Shown here piece by piece: positions 11,273 to 22,017 of a stretch of DNA of 64,000 nucleotides; the stretch's first letter is position 1; every line of letters begins with the position of its first letter. Source of the stretch: Erythroxylum novogranatense (taxonomy: Eukaryota; Streptophyta; Magnoliopsida; Malpighiales; Erythroxylaceae); assembly GCA_029891385.1 (NCBI GenBank), contig CM057235.1:20577120-20641119 (forward strand), written 5' to 3'. The notes beneath the pieces are model-generated. The model saw only the letters and a program-made list of their open reading frames with translations. It did no database searches and had not been told where the DNA came from. A program made the translations under genes and the position numbers.

Positions 11273-13852
11273 TGTAGCGCCCCCTCACCGTAGAGTATAC
11301 ACCGGGTCGCCCGTAGGTCGTACCATGTACAACCTACGACAAGGGTGCACTACCAAACTATCATTTCTATAACCTCATGGCATCCATACAAAGAAAGCAG
11401 TAATATCAAATTCGCTAGAATTTAAAACCAAAAGATTCATTTCCATTCATTCATGAAACCGTCTATACATCATCAGTCGTATATATATACATCTGTACGA
11501 CCCAAAAAGGACTAACATAGCTCCTACATAAGTCATCCACAAAATACCCCAAAAGATCCCGGTGACATACCATGGGCCATGCTCCTCTCACGCACACACA
11601 CACAAGCAGATAAGTCTCACTGACCGGAGCTAGAAGTCAAACTATCACGCCACGAAAATAGTCACAATTTGGGTGAGTTTATAAACTCAATGAGTAACCA
11701 TCATCGATGGTTCACCCAACTCATGCATATCGCATAATCACATAATATCGCATATTATCACATTCAAGAAATCACATGCAACAAATTCACCTTTATAAGG
11801 CGATATGCCTTTCACACAATTCACATGTAATCATTCATATATGCAATGTGCATGTGACTCTTTCATTTTCTTTCGTTGTTGTGACCGTGCTTTGAGCTCA
11901 TATACGTTGAGCCATAGGCTCTGTAAACATTGGGCTCAAAAGCCTAATCCGCTGAGCGAAAAGCTCTGCAAATCGTTGGGCATGAAGCCACATGCGTTGA
12001 GCTTAAAGCTCAATACGGTGGCTACACCGTCACAATCGCTTTTATCTCGATCATATGTTATGCATGTATGCACATGTCTACTTTACAATACATGCATCAT
12101 ATTAGAATCCCATATACCTAATTCTCACCATTTGAAATCAATTATGAACAATTTATGCACAATCAACACTTCATATCACGGTCAAATATCCCAACACCGT
12201 GGTCCTAATCAATCAAATCAAACACATATAACCCGTCCTTAACTCCACATGGCATATTTGCATAAAATTAAACACATAAAGGTTGAGAAACCAACTAGGT
12301 TACTCACCTCAGAACTTCCGAGCTACTGCCGGGAAGTCTCGCCTACGTCTGATGATCGACGATCCACTTGAGCCGCTATAACAATCAAAATATAAATAAC
12401 ATTACTAATTATGTCAATTTCCATGTTCCATGATGCATATGAATTGAATAATGTACGTACTATACGTGTTATGACATTTCCGACACAAATTCAAATTTCC
12501 CGATCTCAACTTCAAATTCTCGAATTCATAATCTCCAAATTGAATTTAATCGATAATTAATTGAACCATCAAATTCCTAAATCCCATTCTTAGAAACCTC
12601 CAATTTCATTAATCAACATTCCTCGCCGCAGCATCAGATCTTTCGCCGCGGCGCCTCACGCATCTCTCGTCGCGACGTACACACGCGTACGTTGCGACGT
12701 GCGCCGTCCATCCTCACCGCGGCGCACCTTCCATGCACGTCGCGGCGTGCGAAGCATTCTGCTACAACAAGCGTGTTCTTCAAGTCGCGACATGCGACCA
12801 TAAACACGCCCAGAAAACCCAGAAAATCTCATATTCTCGACAGCAATCACCACCAAATTCAGGTTTTCTCCTCACAAATCACTCCTAAATAATTCCATAT
12901 ATATCATACAACTAATTCTTAGCTTCTATTTCATCAAACAATCATTTTCCCCAAATCTAAACCCTAAAATCACTGAAAACCCCTATCGGAAACCCTAACT
13001 CACAAATCCTTTAATATACCAACTAAATCATTCAAACAACTTTATAAATCAAATAATCAAACCATAAGAGACAAGATAGAAGTAACTTACTTGATTTATA
13101 ACCTCAAATCTTCAAGGATTTCTCAACTCCAAGATCATCGACACCCACGGCTATCACCAAATAAAATTCCATCAACTTCTTCTCTATTCTTTTCCAAGCC
13201 AAAGGAATGATCAATGACAAAAGAAGAAAGCAATTGGCACAAAGAAATCGAGTAGCAATCTAAAGAAAGAAGATCACGAAGAAGAAGGAGAAAGCTTCGT
13301 GGAAGATAAAGATTTCAAAGAGTAAGGGTTTAAATATCAAAGGAACAAGGGCTTGTTTGGCTAATAGAATTTCCACCAGTCCAAATCCGAACAGCCTCAA
13401 ACTAATTTCGAATTCTAATTTCTCTCGAATTCCAATGACTAAACCCTAATTCCTCAATTCAAATTTCTAACCTGTCCGAGCCATTGGATAATCAATTTCG
13501 GAATCGAAAATCCAATTAACCAGTCATCGATCAATTTTTCAGCCAGGGCCTATTTCTTCGAAAATTTCAGAAAATTTCCTATAAATCCTCAAAAATAAAA
13601 AACTAATTATCATATACTCCAATTTCATAATTCAACTTCCTAACATCCTTTTCTAATTCAAATTCAATCATAGAGCCTATTTTGACCAAATTCTCACAAA
13701 TGACCTAATCATATCCAAATTCAAATTATCCAAATTAAGTCGGAAATATGTCATACATGTATGTACGTATAAATGCCAATTATACACAAATTCTATAATG
13801 CATGCTCGTGCCAAATACGTATGCAATGAACTGTACACATCCCATCGGTACA
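11273..13852 (-). repeat. 5' LTR of E2
   Basis: The LTR is 2580 bp. On the plus strand it begins TGTAGCGCCCCC at 11273 and ends CGGTACA at 13852, giving TGTA/TACA ends. The left limit is set by the primer site and the right limit by the point where the RT of E3 resumes (after FGLTN). It has a GC-rich array at 12621-12800 and a GGGTGAGTTTATAAACTC block near 11672 related to the GAGCTCACCC block of E1. No gene is credible inside it. Confidence 0.88.
12621..12800. repeat. GC-rich palindromic array in E2 LTR
   Basis: Words such as TCGCCGCGGCGC, GTCGCGACGT, ACACGCGTACGT and CACGTCGCGGCGTG are crowded into about 180 bases of otherwise AT-rich LTR. Most are self-complementary and CpG-dense. Confidence 0.75.
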
Positions 13853-14878
13853 ATTGGTCAGCCCAAAGAGCATGACTCTAAACTCATAATGCCCTTCATG
13901 TGTTTGGAAAGCCGTTTTCGATATATCCTCTTCCCTAACTCTGATTTGGTGATAGCCTGACTTCAAGTCAATTTTCGAGAACACCACCGAGCCTCCTAAC
14001 TCATCAAAAATCTCATCAATACATGGGATCGGGTACTTGTCAGGTATAGTGACCTTGTTCAAGGCCCTATAATCTACGCACATCCGCCAGCCCCCATCCT
14101 TCTTTCTTACCAATACGACCGGACTAGAGTAGGGACTAGTACTAGTTCGGATCACCCCAGAAACTAGCAACTCATTCACTAATTTTTCTATCTCATTCTT
14201 CTGGTAGAAGGGGTATCTATATGGTCTAGAATTAGGAGGTTTGACTCCTGGCTCCAATGTGATAGCATGTTCCACCTCCCTCTGAGGAGGTAACCCGGAA
14301 ATTGGTTGGAAAACTTGATGAAATTCCCTCAGCACTTCTGCAAGATCATCGGGTACACCACAATTCCCAATCTGCTGATGATTAACAGCTTCCAATGCAG
14401 ACAATTCGGATGCCACCTCTTCACTACTCCCCTCCACTACATACCCCACACCTCCTTGCTGTAGGAGCTTGCAAATGGTTTTGAAGGATACCAATGCTGA
14501 ATTGAGGTATTGTTCCCCATAAAATTTTATCTTTTCCCCCTTACTTCTGAACTTCATAACTTGCTTCTTAAGATTAATGATTATGTCTCCTAATGTTTCC
14601 AACCACGCAACCCCTAGAATTATATCAACACTCTTCATATCAAAAGGAAAAAAATTCTGTCTAATGGTGGTCCCTTGAATTAACAATTCCACTGACTCAC
14701 AAACTCCCACACTTTGGATCTTACAATCATTCCCAAGCCTCACCTTGTACGGTTGAGTACTGCTGACCTTCAACCCAAATTCTTCAACTAAGCCTTCTCT
14801 AACAAAGTTATGAGAAGCCCCACTATCAATCAACACGACCACATCCTTATCTGCGATCTTCTCTTTTACCTTAAAGGT
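13853..14878 (-). pseudogene. pol: E3 protease and RT (N-terminal two thirds), interrupted by E2
   Basis: Protease has an intact [10 protein letters not shown] active site near 14826. RT follows with [48 protein letters not shown] and FGLTN, then stops exactly at the LTR of E2. The catalytic YxDD box is not in this part. A TAA near 14876-14878 separates this frame from the zinc-knuckle frame, which lies in the same phase. One changed residue (VMLFGLTN for VMPFGLTN) is seen. Confidence 0.9.
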
Positions 14879-16182
14879 TTAAGGACCAGTTTTTCCCAAT
14901 ACTGAGCCCGCTGACAACTCCAACTCTTCTAGTGAATACGACCCATCCCCTTCAAGAAAAGGTTTAAGCGTTAATACCTGGTTAACTAGATCTGTTTCCT
15001 CTTTCTGCAATTCATCCAGCTGCTCATCATCCTTCAGTAATATGTGAAATTGCTTCTCACCACATCGATGCCCTGGTCCAAATTTAGCGTCACACCTGTA
15101 GCACAACCCTTCTTCCGCTGGATCTCCTCAGCCGTCAGACGGTTAAAGGGGTAAGGTGAGTCTCTCCGAGAAGGTCGCCGACCTTCGAACATCTGGTTGG
15201 GGTAAGAGTTCACCCCCGAACTGGCTGTCGTAGGTGATGGTGTCGGCCGACTCCCCTCCGTAAGTCGATTAGGGTTCCCCAAAGACGTGTTTGGTAAAGG
15301 AGAGTTGCTCGGGTATTTACCGTGGGTAGGGTAAGTTTTATTACCCGTTTCTGTACCCCCATACCCGATTAACCCACTATGGGTTCTAGGTCCCCTAACT
15401 GGTTGGATTGATCTATTCCAAAGGGCCCAATTCCTCCCTTCGGTCACCAACGCCATCTCCATCAACTGCACCAACGAATCAGTATGCACCAGCTGCAGCT
15501 CTGTCTTTATTTCGTCTTTGAGTCCATTTATGTACGCAGTCGTTACCACCTCTGCTGGAATGTCCCTTAGCATCGAAGACACCATTTCAAACTCCCGGTT
15601 GTACTCCGCCACTATACTCAGCTGGTGTAACTTCATGAAAGCTGACAAAGGATTTTCTGCCTGCATACTTCCAAATCGTCGCACTACTGCGGTCTTAAAA
15701 GCAGGCCAATCCTTAATCGGTGACCACCCTTCTCTCCACAAAAACCAACTCAAGGCCTCACCCTCCATGCAAACTGCTACCGCCGCTAATCTCCTTACCA
15801 TCGGAACTCCATTCAAATCAAAATACCGTTCTACTTTAAATAGCCACCCCAATGGATCATCTCTGAAGAATATGGGAATTTCCAGCCTTCGGTGAGCCCT
15901 CTCCTTCATCATCCACTCTCCTTCCACCGGTATTTCAGCTTGACTCCGCGAATCTGTAAAATCATCAACCTCCTCTCGCGGTGCTTTTTCTCGATTTCTA
16001 TGTCCCACCGCCTACTGGATCTGTCTCACACAATCAAACAAAGATGCCATGTCTCCGACCAATTTATCAACCTTCTTCTCTACAGTATTCATCTTCTCAT
16101 CCATAATTCCCATGTCTTCAATTATCTTCAGCATTTCACGCTCAATATTGTCGACTCTAGTGTCCATTCTCGTCACAACCAT
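14879..16182 (-). pseudogene. gag: E3 gag with zinc knuckle, two lesions
   Basis: The start is best placed at the ATG at 16182 (MVVTRMDTRVDNIE), before a coiled-coil-like helix. A TAG around 16014 then splits off the rest (MGHRNREK from 16008). The capsid core includes DPLGWLFKVERYFDLNGV and GEALSWFLWREGW. A one-base frameshift near 15110 precedes the zinc knuckle CYRCDAKFGPGHRC in the 15106-14879 frame, followed by KQFHILLKDDEQ. Apart from these two lesions the gag is complete. Confidence 0.87.
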
Positions 16183-16195
16183 CCCAGTACCTCAC

Positions 16196-16208
16196 TGCTC
16201 TGATACCA
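16196..16208 (-). other. Primer binding site of E3
   Basis: TGGTATCAGAGCA on the minus strand is an exact match to the common plant tRNA-iMet site, 3 bases from the LTR end. Confidence 0.88.
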
Positions 16209-16211
16209 AAT

Positions 16212-16576
16212 TGTTAGGATCCAAATCCTAACAAGGGCTAACCACCACACTAACACAACACCAGAATGATAGCAAGAAATGATAATGAAAGTAAAACAAG
16301 TATGGATGAAGGAAATATCAATTCATCAATGTATTAAGTGTATCAATTGGCCAGACTTTGAGGGCTAGCCATCCTCCTCTATTACAATATTATCATAACC
16401 GATTCTTCCATGCCCCCCACCCTTACTCACTCTGTAACTTTTTTTCCTCTCCCCCTAACTAACTCTCCAGCTCAGCATCATATTTTCTCCTTACAACCCC
16501 TACACACTCTCCAATTTACTGATCTTCCCTACCCTTGTTCTTCCTACAGTATTGTTGACTATAACGGGTCTCAACA
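16212..16576 (-). repeat. 5' LTR of E3
   Basis: On the plus strand the LTR starts TGTTAGGATCC next to the primer site. The far end is placed at GGGTCTCAACA (16576) because that gives a TGTT/AACA pair and a length of 365 bp, usual for the lineage. The second LTR is outside the window, so the right end is inferred. Confidence 0.7.
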
Positions 16577-17842
16577 AAGATTAAGATACAACCTATCACA
16601 CTAGTAAAGTGATTTTTTGTACCTAAGGACAATTGTAGACTCTTGAGATGGATTTGGGTGCATGACTTAAAAATTTCTGCCATAGTTAGTAATTGGTTTG
16701 AAAGCTTGGAACCATGACGTGTAAAGAAACATTTTGGATATACATATGAATAGACAGATTAGTAGACATGGAGGTAAGAATCGAATTGGACAAGATTGAA
16801 CGGATTGTGCAGATGAACATGTCCTAATAAAGCTAGTGTTACAATCAACTACATCGAATAGAATATCCCATCGCAGAGTACCACATATGTGGATATTTAG
16901 GTCACTAAATCTAGTGCCATAAAATGAAGCAAAAAGGAAGTCCTATCCGCTATGGAAAAGTAACATCAGTTTTGCAAAAAGGGATTAGGAAAGCCCAAAT
17001 TAAGGATTCGTGGAATTATGATTGGATCAAAAAAATATGTGTACTACCGGATAAAGAGATGTTTTAGTAAGAGTACATCGAAGGAGCAATTGGCGGCTAA
17101 GGATATTGAACTGAGTGATCACATATTTGAGTTCCTTGTAGTCTTGGCTATCGGAGATAGTTATAAAACTTATATGTCTGGATTGCATCAGCTTATGAGA
17201 TTAATGTATAGTGCAAAGTGACTACAGGCACAATCATCATTATCCTGATGATACCATTAAAAGCGTCAGACGACAAAAAGAGTCGTTCACCCTGAGTAAA
17301 AGCCAGAACAAATTTAGGATACCGTTAGTGAGCGAAATGAATTTGGAATCTGAATAAAGTGGATTGTGAAAGATGAATGAATTTTGGCGGATCATATTGA
17401 TGTTGTGAAAATATTGAGAAAGATTTGAAAGTTAAGTGTACTAATACCGACGAGAAGTGAAACAGATGACTTGTCTTTGAGTGTATCACCTTTGCCAAGG
17501 TGTAATTGGATGAGAATCCTCAATTACTATAACGATAATAGGACTATGGATCTATGAGTTGTTTAATGGTTAGTATTGTTATGATCCGATATATGTGTTG
17601 TTAAGACTGGAAGTGAAAACTTGAGTAATCTGAAACTCATCAAGAAAATAATTAAGCGAGTGTTATATCTAATCAAGGGATTGATAGACTTTTGAATATG
17701 TCAACTGTGGTCTTTTGAAAGAAAGAAATCAAGTGGTGAAGTGGTATAGGAAACGGAAAAATATATGAGATAATAGTATCCCTGCCTTATTCCTGAATCA
17801 GAAATGAATTTTGAGGACGAAATTTCTTTAAGGAGGGAGAAT
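16577..17842 (+). pseudogene. E4: decayed 3' coding end of a Ty3/gypsy element
   Basis: No domain survives clearly. The last 60 bases before 17843 are diagnostic: GAGGACGAAATTTC followed by the polypurine run TTTAAGGAGGGAGAAT, the standard end of Tekay-type elements. The rest is taken by position as worn integrase/chromodomain sequence full of stops. Short open frames here (such as 17018-17221) resemble nothing recognised. Confidence 0.5.
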
Positions 17843-18220
17843 TGTAACATCCCATCTCGATTAGAATGACATTGTATAGTAAAAATCAATTCCTAACAGG
17901 CATTGTATAGTAAAATGAGTGAATTACATGAAAAAAATTATGTATGGAAAGATTAGAGAAAATTGCTTTAACATTCTTAAATATTTGGGTAGTAATGATG
18001 TTTTGTTAAACGCCAATTTTGATCCATGAATATAAATTATTTAATTAGAAAATTAAATAACAATTAAAAGAGTTTAATTTATCTAATTCTAAATATGATT
18101 TATGATTATAATTAAAAAAGATGTTTTAAATAAGTTGAACTTGATTGTAAAGTTTGAGAAACTTTATTATTAAATATAAAATATTTAATAAACGAGGATT
18201 AATATGAGATATTAGATCTT

Positions 18221-18665
18221 ATTTGAGTGTGATTATTCTTTAATTGGAATTAATAGTAAGTCTAATTAAAATCTAATTAAAATTAGAATTTAATTTTAAT
18301 TAAATTATTAAAATTTCCAAAACCTATTATAAATAGACTTAAACTCTAAAGAAGCTGATATTCCTTGCCTAACCTTATTTGTGCGTGGTTGTTCTTTAAT
18401 TAGAATTAATAGTAAGTCTAATTAAAATTAGAATTTAATTTTAATTAAATTACTAAAATTTTCAAAACTTATTATAAATAGACTTAACTCTAAAGAAGCT
18501 AATATTTCTTGCCTAACCTTATTTGAGCATGATTGTTCTTTAATTAGAATTAATAGTAAGTCTAATTAAAATTAGAATTTAATTTTAATTAAATTACTAA
18601 AATTTTCAAAACCTATTATAAATAGACTTAAATTCTAAAGAAGCTGATATTCCTTGCCTAATCTT
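18221..18665 (+). repeat. Three tandem ~145-156 bp units with TATA boxes in E4 LTR
   Basis: The units start near 18221, 18376 and 18520. Each contains GTTCTTTAATTAGAATTAAT (first copy variant), a T/A-rich middle, TATAAATAGACTTAA and TTCTTGCCTAA-like sequence. The TATAAATAG boxes are at 18328-18336, 18473-18481 and 18617-18625. The inverted family member at 45960-46550 has only one unit, so expansion happened in this copy. Confidence 0.88.
18328..18625 (+). promoter_or_regulatory. Three TATAAATAG boxes, plus-strand promoter candidates
   Basis: Identical TATAAATAG boxes are spaced 145 and 144 bases apart. They face right, toward the 3' end of the NLR gene about 300-600 bases away. Activity is inferred only. 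Confidence 0.45.
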
Positions 18666-18919
18666 CTTTGTAACATTTGTAGATCAAGTTTCATAATAAT
18701 GTACTAATTACGATTCATACTTATTATAATTTACGTATTAATTGTTTTATAAAATTTTAAGTGATATGGTTTTTGAGAAATTAATACGAAAAATTTTCAG
18801 GCTTATTTTGTACTGTGCAGGAACATATTCTGCTCCAATTTCTCAGTATGTTCAACCATTGCTAGGAAAAGAATCAATAGGACAAGTAAAGCTTTAAATT
18901 ATGAGAAAATTAGAATTCA

Positions 18920-21691
18920 TCAAAGTTCTTCAACAATCCGCTTTCCTTCACTTATATATATGAGTTTGATTGTGGCTATGTGTTGTACGTTTTCTTGATC
19001 CTCACCAACCAAATCTTGAAAGCCCTGCATAAGTTCTTCTGGCATTTCCTCCAAATGCAACTTCTGGAGTCCAGTAAGACGCTGAATACCACTAGGCAAC
19101 TTGTTCATCTTCTGACAACGTATTAGGTACAACTCTCTGATACTTGGCAGTGAACCCTCTTCCAGCTTCACAATATCCAGCCTTGCAAGATCTTGAAAAC
19201 TAAGTTTGATGAGTTTGGGAAACCATCCTGCCTTGAAGTGCATAAATGTACCATCATAAGCGTTCTTAAGTTGAAGGGACATGAGGCTAGAAAGCAAATG
19301 CAGAGAGGGCAGCAAATCTTCTTTTAGACAAGAATGGCCTAGAGATAAGTGAGATAGACTTGCCAAGGATCCAACCCACCCAGGTAACCTGTTCAGTTTT
19401 CCAAACAAAGTAAGTTTCTGAAGGAACAATGGAGGCAGATGTAAAGCTTCCAATTGAAGTTCTTCATCCGTGCTAGAAGCCATCACACCTAAGCTGATAA
19501 GCCCTGTCATTCTTTTGATTGAAGAGCAGAGTGCTTGTCCGTCTTCAGCTCTCACCTTCGTAATTTCCAACTTCTTGAGATCTGACAAGTTTCCCAGATG
19601 TTGGATTAGTTCCTTATCTGCTTCAATGTATGCTAACGTTTGTAAGCTTTTGATATTCCATATTCCGGCAGGCACTTGCATGCTTCTGAGAGAACTAGTT
19701 TCTGAAGTCTGATCAATTTTCTGGTACATACACAGATGTCGCAGCTTAGATAGTTTTGATATTCCACTGGGCAGCCTCTGGACAAATGTGTTTCGGACAT
19801 CCAGCGTTTGTAGATATTTCAGCCTTCCCATTGACTTCGGTAGCTCCCTAATTTTGGTGTTTCTCAAGTTCAGGTACCTTAAATTGAACAACTTGACCAA
19901 TGCACTTGGTATGGCTTCAACAGGAACTCCTTCTACATTAAGGATCCTTAACAATCTGAATTTTGATAAGATGCAAGTTAGAGAGAATGAGGAGCATGCA
20001 TCAGTGGGGAACACAAAAAAAGAGCGAAGATGATGAGATGTATTAGTGCTGATGCGGATGTTTTCAACTGTATTATAAATTGATAATTGGTGTACTTTTC
20101 CTTCCATCCTGGATTGATGGTCTTCATATGATGTGCAGAAGTTCTCCTTTTCAGACATTGTCATGGCCAGTTCACGCATAACATCATGCAATCGACATGT
20201 TTTCGCCCTCCCTGCATCATTAGTCTCTGTGACTTGTATCATACTTCGAAGGATGAGTTCCATGAGATATTCCTCTGCTATCTCCTCCATGGTCATCCCC
20301 TTTCTTCCACTTATGAATCCTTCTGCTATCCACAGTCGAATGAGATTCTTGGTCTTTATTGGGTAACCATCACGAAATACACAACAATACAGAAAACACT
20401 GCTTGAGGTAGAAGGGTAAATCATTGAAACTCGACAACAAGACACCTTTCAGACTTTCCAGCATTTGATTATTACTTAGTTGCCAATTGATGCTTTCATA
20501 CACTTTCCTCCATTCCCCGACCGTTTTGCTTTTTGAGCACATGAGACCCCCAACAGCCACTATTGCAAGTGGCAAGCCTTGGCATTTCTTCATTATAGCC
20601 TCAGCCAGAGACTGAATTTCCTTGGGACAGCGGTGATCTGGGTCATTCCAGAATGCCTTCTTGCAAAAGAGGGACCAGGCTTCCTTCTCCTGAAGATGCT
20701 CAAGGCGATGGATAATGCTTCCAATCCCAACAGAGGCTGCTACATTCTCATTCCTTGTCGTAAGAATAATTCTGCTTCTATGCTTATTATTGGGAAATGC
20801 AGCCCTTATTCTACTCCATAGATCTATGCTCCACACATCATCTAAGACTATTACATACCTCTTCTGATGCAGGTAATCATTGAACAGGCACAGAAGTTCC
20901 CTGTAATTCAGTGATCCTAGCTTATCTGGAGCTGGTAGTTGGGTTGTAGCAAAAAGTTCTTTGATCATGCTTCGTAGAAGTTCATCCACCCCAAATGTTT
21001 GTGACACAGACATCCAAGCCCAGCAATCAAACCATCTTTTGATTATCTGATTGTTGTACACCCTCGTGACTAGAGTGGTCTTACCAAGACCGCCCATTCC
21101 CACAATTGAAATGATAGTCCTGCGAGGTTCTTCTTCCATTAACCATCCAAGCAACTGCTCTGTATTTGCTTCCATACCCACTATCTCATCCTCATCCACG
21201 AATATTGACGAGTCTCCATACTGCTGCCATATATCACTGGCCACATTTGTGGTGTTTGCCTCATCAAGCTGAACGAAACCATATCGCTGGCTTCTTTCTG
21301 ATACTTCTTGTACCTTAGATTTGATATGCTGAAGCTTTGAAGAAAAATAATGCCTCTTACACATGCGTTTGGGGAAGTTAACCACATCTTGAACAATACC
21401 TTTGAAATCACTTTTACGCATTTCTCTGTCTCTGTGATGCATGAACTCATCTACGATGTCCTCAACTTCATACGCAACATCTCTCACTTGCTTCATCCAT
21501 GTTGCTGCAGACTTACTCTCAACTTTTCTTCGTTCAGCATCCCTTATGAAGGATCTCATGCTTTCCAACTCAAGCTTGATTTTCTCTATTTCATCACAAA
21601 CATCTCCCAACAATGAAGCTTTCTGCAGAAGGATAGTAGTCAGTTTGTCGAGTAAGAAATTTACAGCTCCATCAGCCATTTTCACTTGCAA
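18920..21691 (-). CDS. CC-NB-LRR (NLR) immune receptor, RPM1-like
   Basis: This is an intronless, unbroken frame of 923 codons, close to the usual length of RPM1-type receptors. Such proteins sense pathogen effectors and trigger hypersensitive cell death, commonly at the plasma membrane. Seen: an N-terminal coiled-coil domain (about 5-150) with EVEDIVDEF at 75-83 (EDVID motif). The NB-ARC has P-loop GMGGLGKTT at 198-206, kinase-2 VIVLDDVW at 280-287, RNBS-B SRIILTTRN at 306-314, GLPLA at 372-376, RNBS-D CFLYCCVF at 432-439 and an MHD-type motif LHD at 501-503. Leucine-rich repeats run from about 560 to 900. The second ATG (21679, MADGAVNFLLDKL) is the better start: it puts a MADA-like helix at the N-terminus as in related NLRs. 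All nucleotide-binding motifs are intact, so it is probably functional. Confidence 0.95.
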   Translation of the reverse strand: MQVKMADGAVNFLLDKLTTILLQKASLLGDVCDEIEKIKLELESMRSFIRDAERRKVESKSAATWMKQVRDVAYEVEDIVDEFMHHRDREMRKSDFKGIVQDVVNFPKRMCKRHYFSSKLQHIKSKVQEVSERSQRYGFVQLDEANTTNVASDIWQQYGDSSIFVDEDEIVGMEANTEQLLGWLMEEEPRRTIISIVGMGGLGKTTLVTRVYNNQIIKRWFDCWAWMSVSQTFGVDELLRSMIKELFATTQLPAPDKLGSLNYRELLCLFNDYLHQKRYVIVLDDVWSIDLWSRIRAAFPNNKHRSRIILTTRNENVAASVGIGSIIHRLEHLQEKEAWSLFCKKAFWNDPDHRCPKEIQSLAEAIMKKCQGLPLAIVAVGGLMCSKSKTVGEWRKVYESINWQLSNNQMLESLKGVLLSSFNDLPFYLKQCFLYCCVFRDGYPIKTKNLIRLWIAEGFISGRKGMTMEEIAEEYLMELILRSMIQVTETNDAGRAKTCRLHDVMRELAMTMSEKENFCTSYEDHQSRMEGKVHQLSIYNTVENIRISTNTSHHLRSFFVFPTDACSSFSLTCILSKFRLLRILNVEGVPVEAIPSALVKLFNLRYLNLRNTKIRELPKSMGRLKYLQTLDVRNTFVQRLPSGISKLSKLRHLCMYQKIDQTSETSSLRSMQVPAGIWNIKSLQTLAYIEADKELIQHLGNLSDLKKLEITKVRAEDGQALCSSIKRMTGLISLGVMASSTDEELQLEALHLPPLFLQKLTLFGKLNRLPGWVGSLASLSHLSLGHSCLKEDLLPSLHLLSSLMSLQLKNAYDGTFMHFKAGWFPKLIKLSFQDLARLDIVKLEEGSLPSIRELYLIRCQKMNKLPSGIQRLTGLQKLHLEEMPEELMQGFQDLVGEDQENVQHIATIKLIYISEGKRIVEEL

Positions 21692-22017
21692 ACTTTCTTT
21701 CTGCTTCTTGCCTTGGCTTTCTCTTGTCTCTCATTGCAGTGGAGGAGGGAGGAAATTTCCAGGCAAAGTAGATGGCTATGGTTTAAGACAATTGAGTGAG
21801 CCGGAGAAGACCTGGGGCGTAGACTTTTTTGTTTATTTTTCTATATTTGAAGCACCTTCCATCCATCCCATGTCGATTAATGTTTTATTGCATCTCATCT
21901 AATTCTTCCGACGTGGACCAAAGCAAGGCCCCTTTCCCATCACTACGGCTTGCGAATTTTGACTAATGTTATACTGAAGCTCTAGGCGATTTTGCATCAA
22001 CTTACATATGTACATCT
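21692..22017 (-). promoter_or_regulatory. Upstream region of the NLR gene
   Basis: About 325 bases lie between the NLR start and the first LINE. A TATA-like AATATAGAAAAA sits on the minus strand near 21838-21850, roughly 150-170 bases before the ATG. No other gene is seen. Any larger promoter must run into LINE sequence. Confidence 0.35.

Larger units (their letters stand above)
9259..13852 (-). mobile_element. E2: Tekay-like Ty3/gypsy element split by E1
   Basis: Read on the minus strand it has 5' LTR (13852-11273), primer site, gag, protease and the first part of RT. RT stops at 9259, inside the codons after LCIN, exactly where the 3' LTR of E1 begins. The rest of RT, RNase H, integrase and the 3' LTR must lie left of E1, outside the window. 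Protein motifs ([41 protein letters not shown]) match the same lineage as E1, but the LTR sequence is quite different. The right end lies inside the RT of E3. Confidence 0.92.
13853..16576 (-). mobile_element. E3: Reina-like Ty3/gypsy element split by E2
   Basis: Minus-strand order is short 5' LTR (16576-16212), primer site, gag, zinc knuckle, protease, then RT up to FGLTN at 13853, where E2 begins. The downstream half lies beyond E1 and E2, outside the window. The knuckle CYRCDAKFGPGHRC and the short LTR fit the Reina lineage; Galadriel-like is an alternative. Lesions are few. Confidence 0.9.
17843..18900 (+). repeat. E4 3' LTR (right end not defined)
   Basis: The LTR starts TGTAACATCCCATC right after the polypurine tract. 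The segment 17880-18360 is homologous to the reverse complement of about 46050-46550, proving a dispersed family. The right end fades before the NLR stop codon at 18920 and could not be fixed. Confidence 0.7.

Noticed and set aside
11805..12242. 145-residue plus-strand open frame
   Set aside because: It lies wholly inside the LTR of E2, has no domain signal and no start context; a chance frame.
17018..17221. Small 67-residue open frame
   Set aside because: Set in degraded retroelement sequence before the E4 polypurine tract; no recognisable domain.
21441..21902. Plus-strand 153-residue frame over the NLR start
   Set aside because: Shadow of the NLR coding strand; its latter part is promoter sequence. 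No domain.
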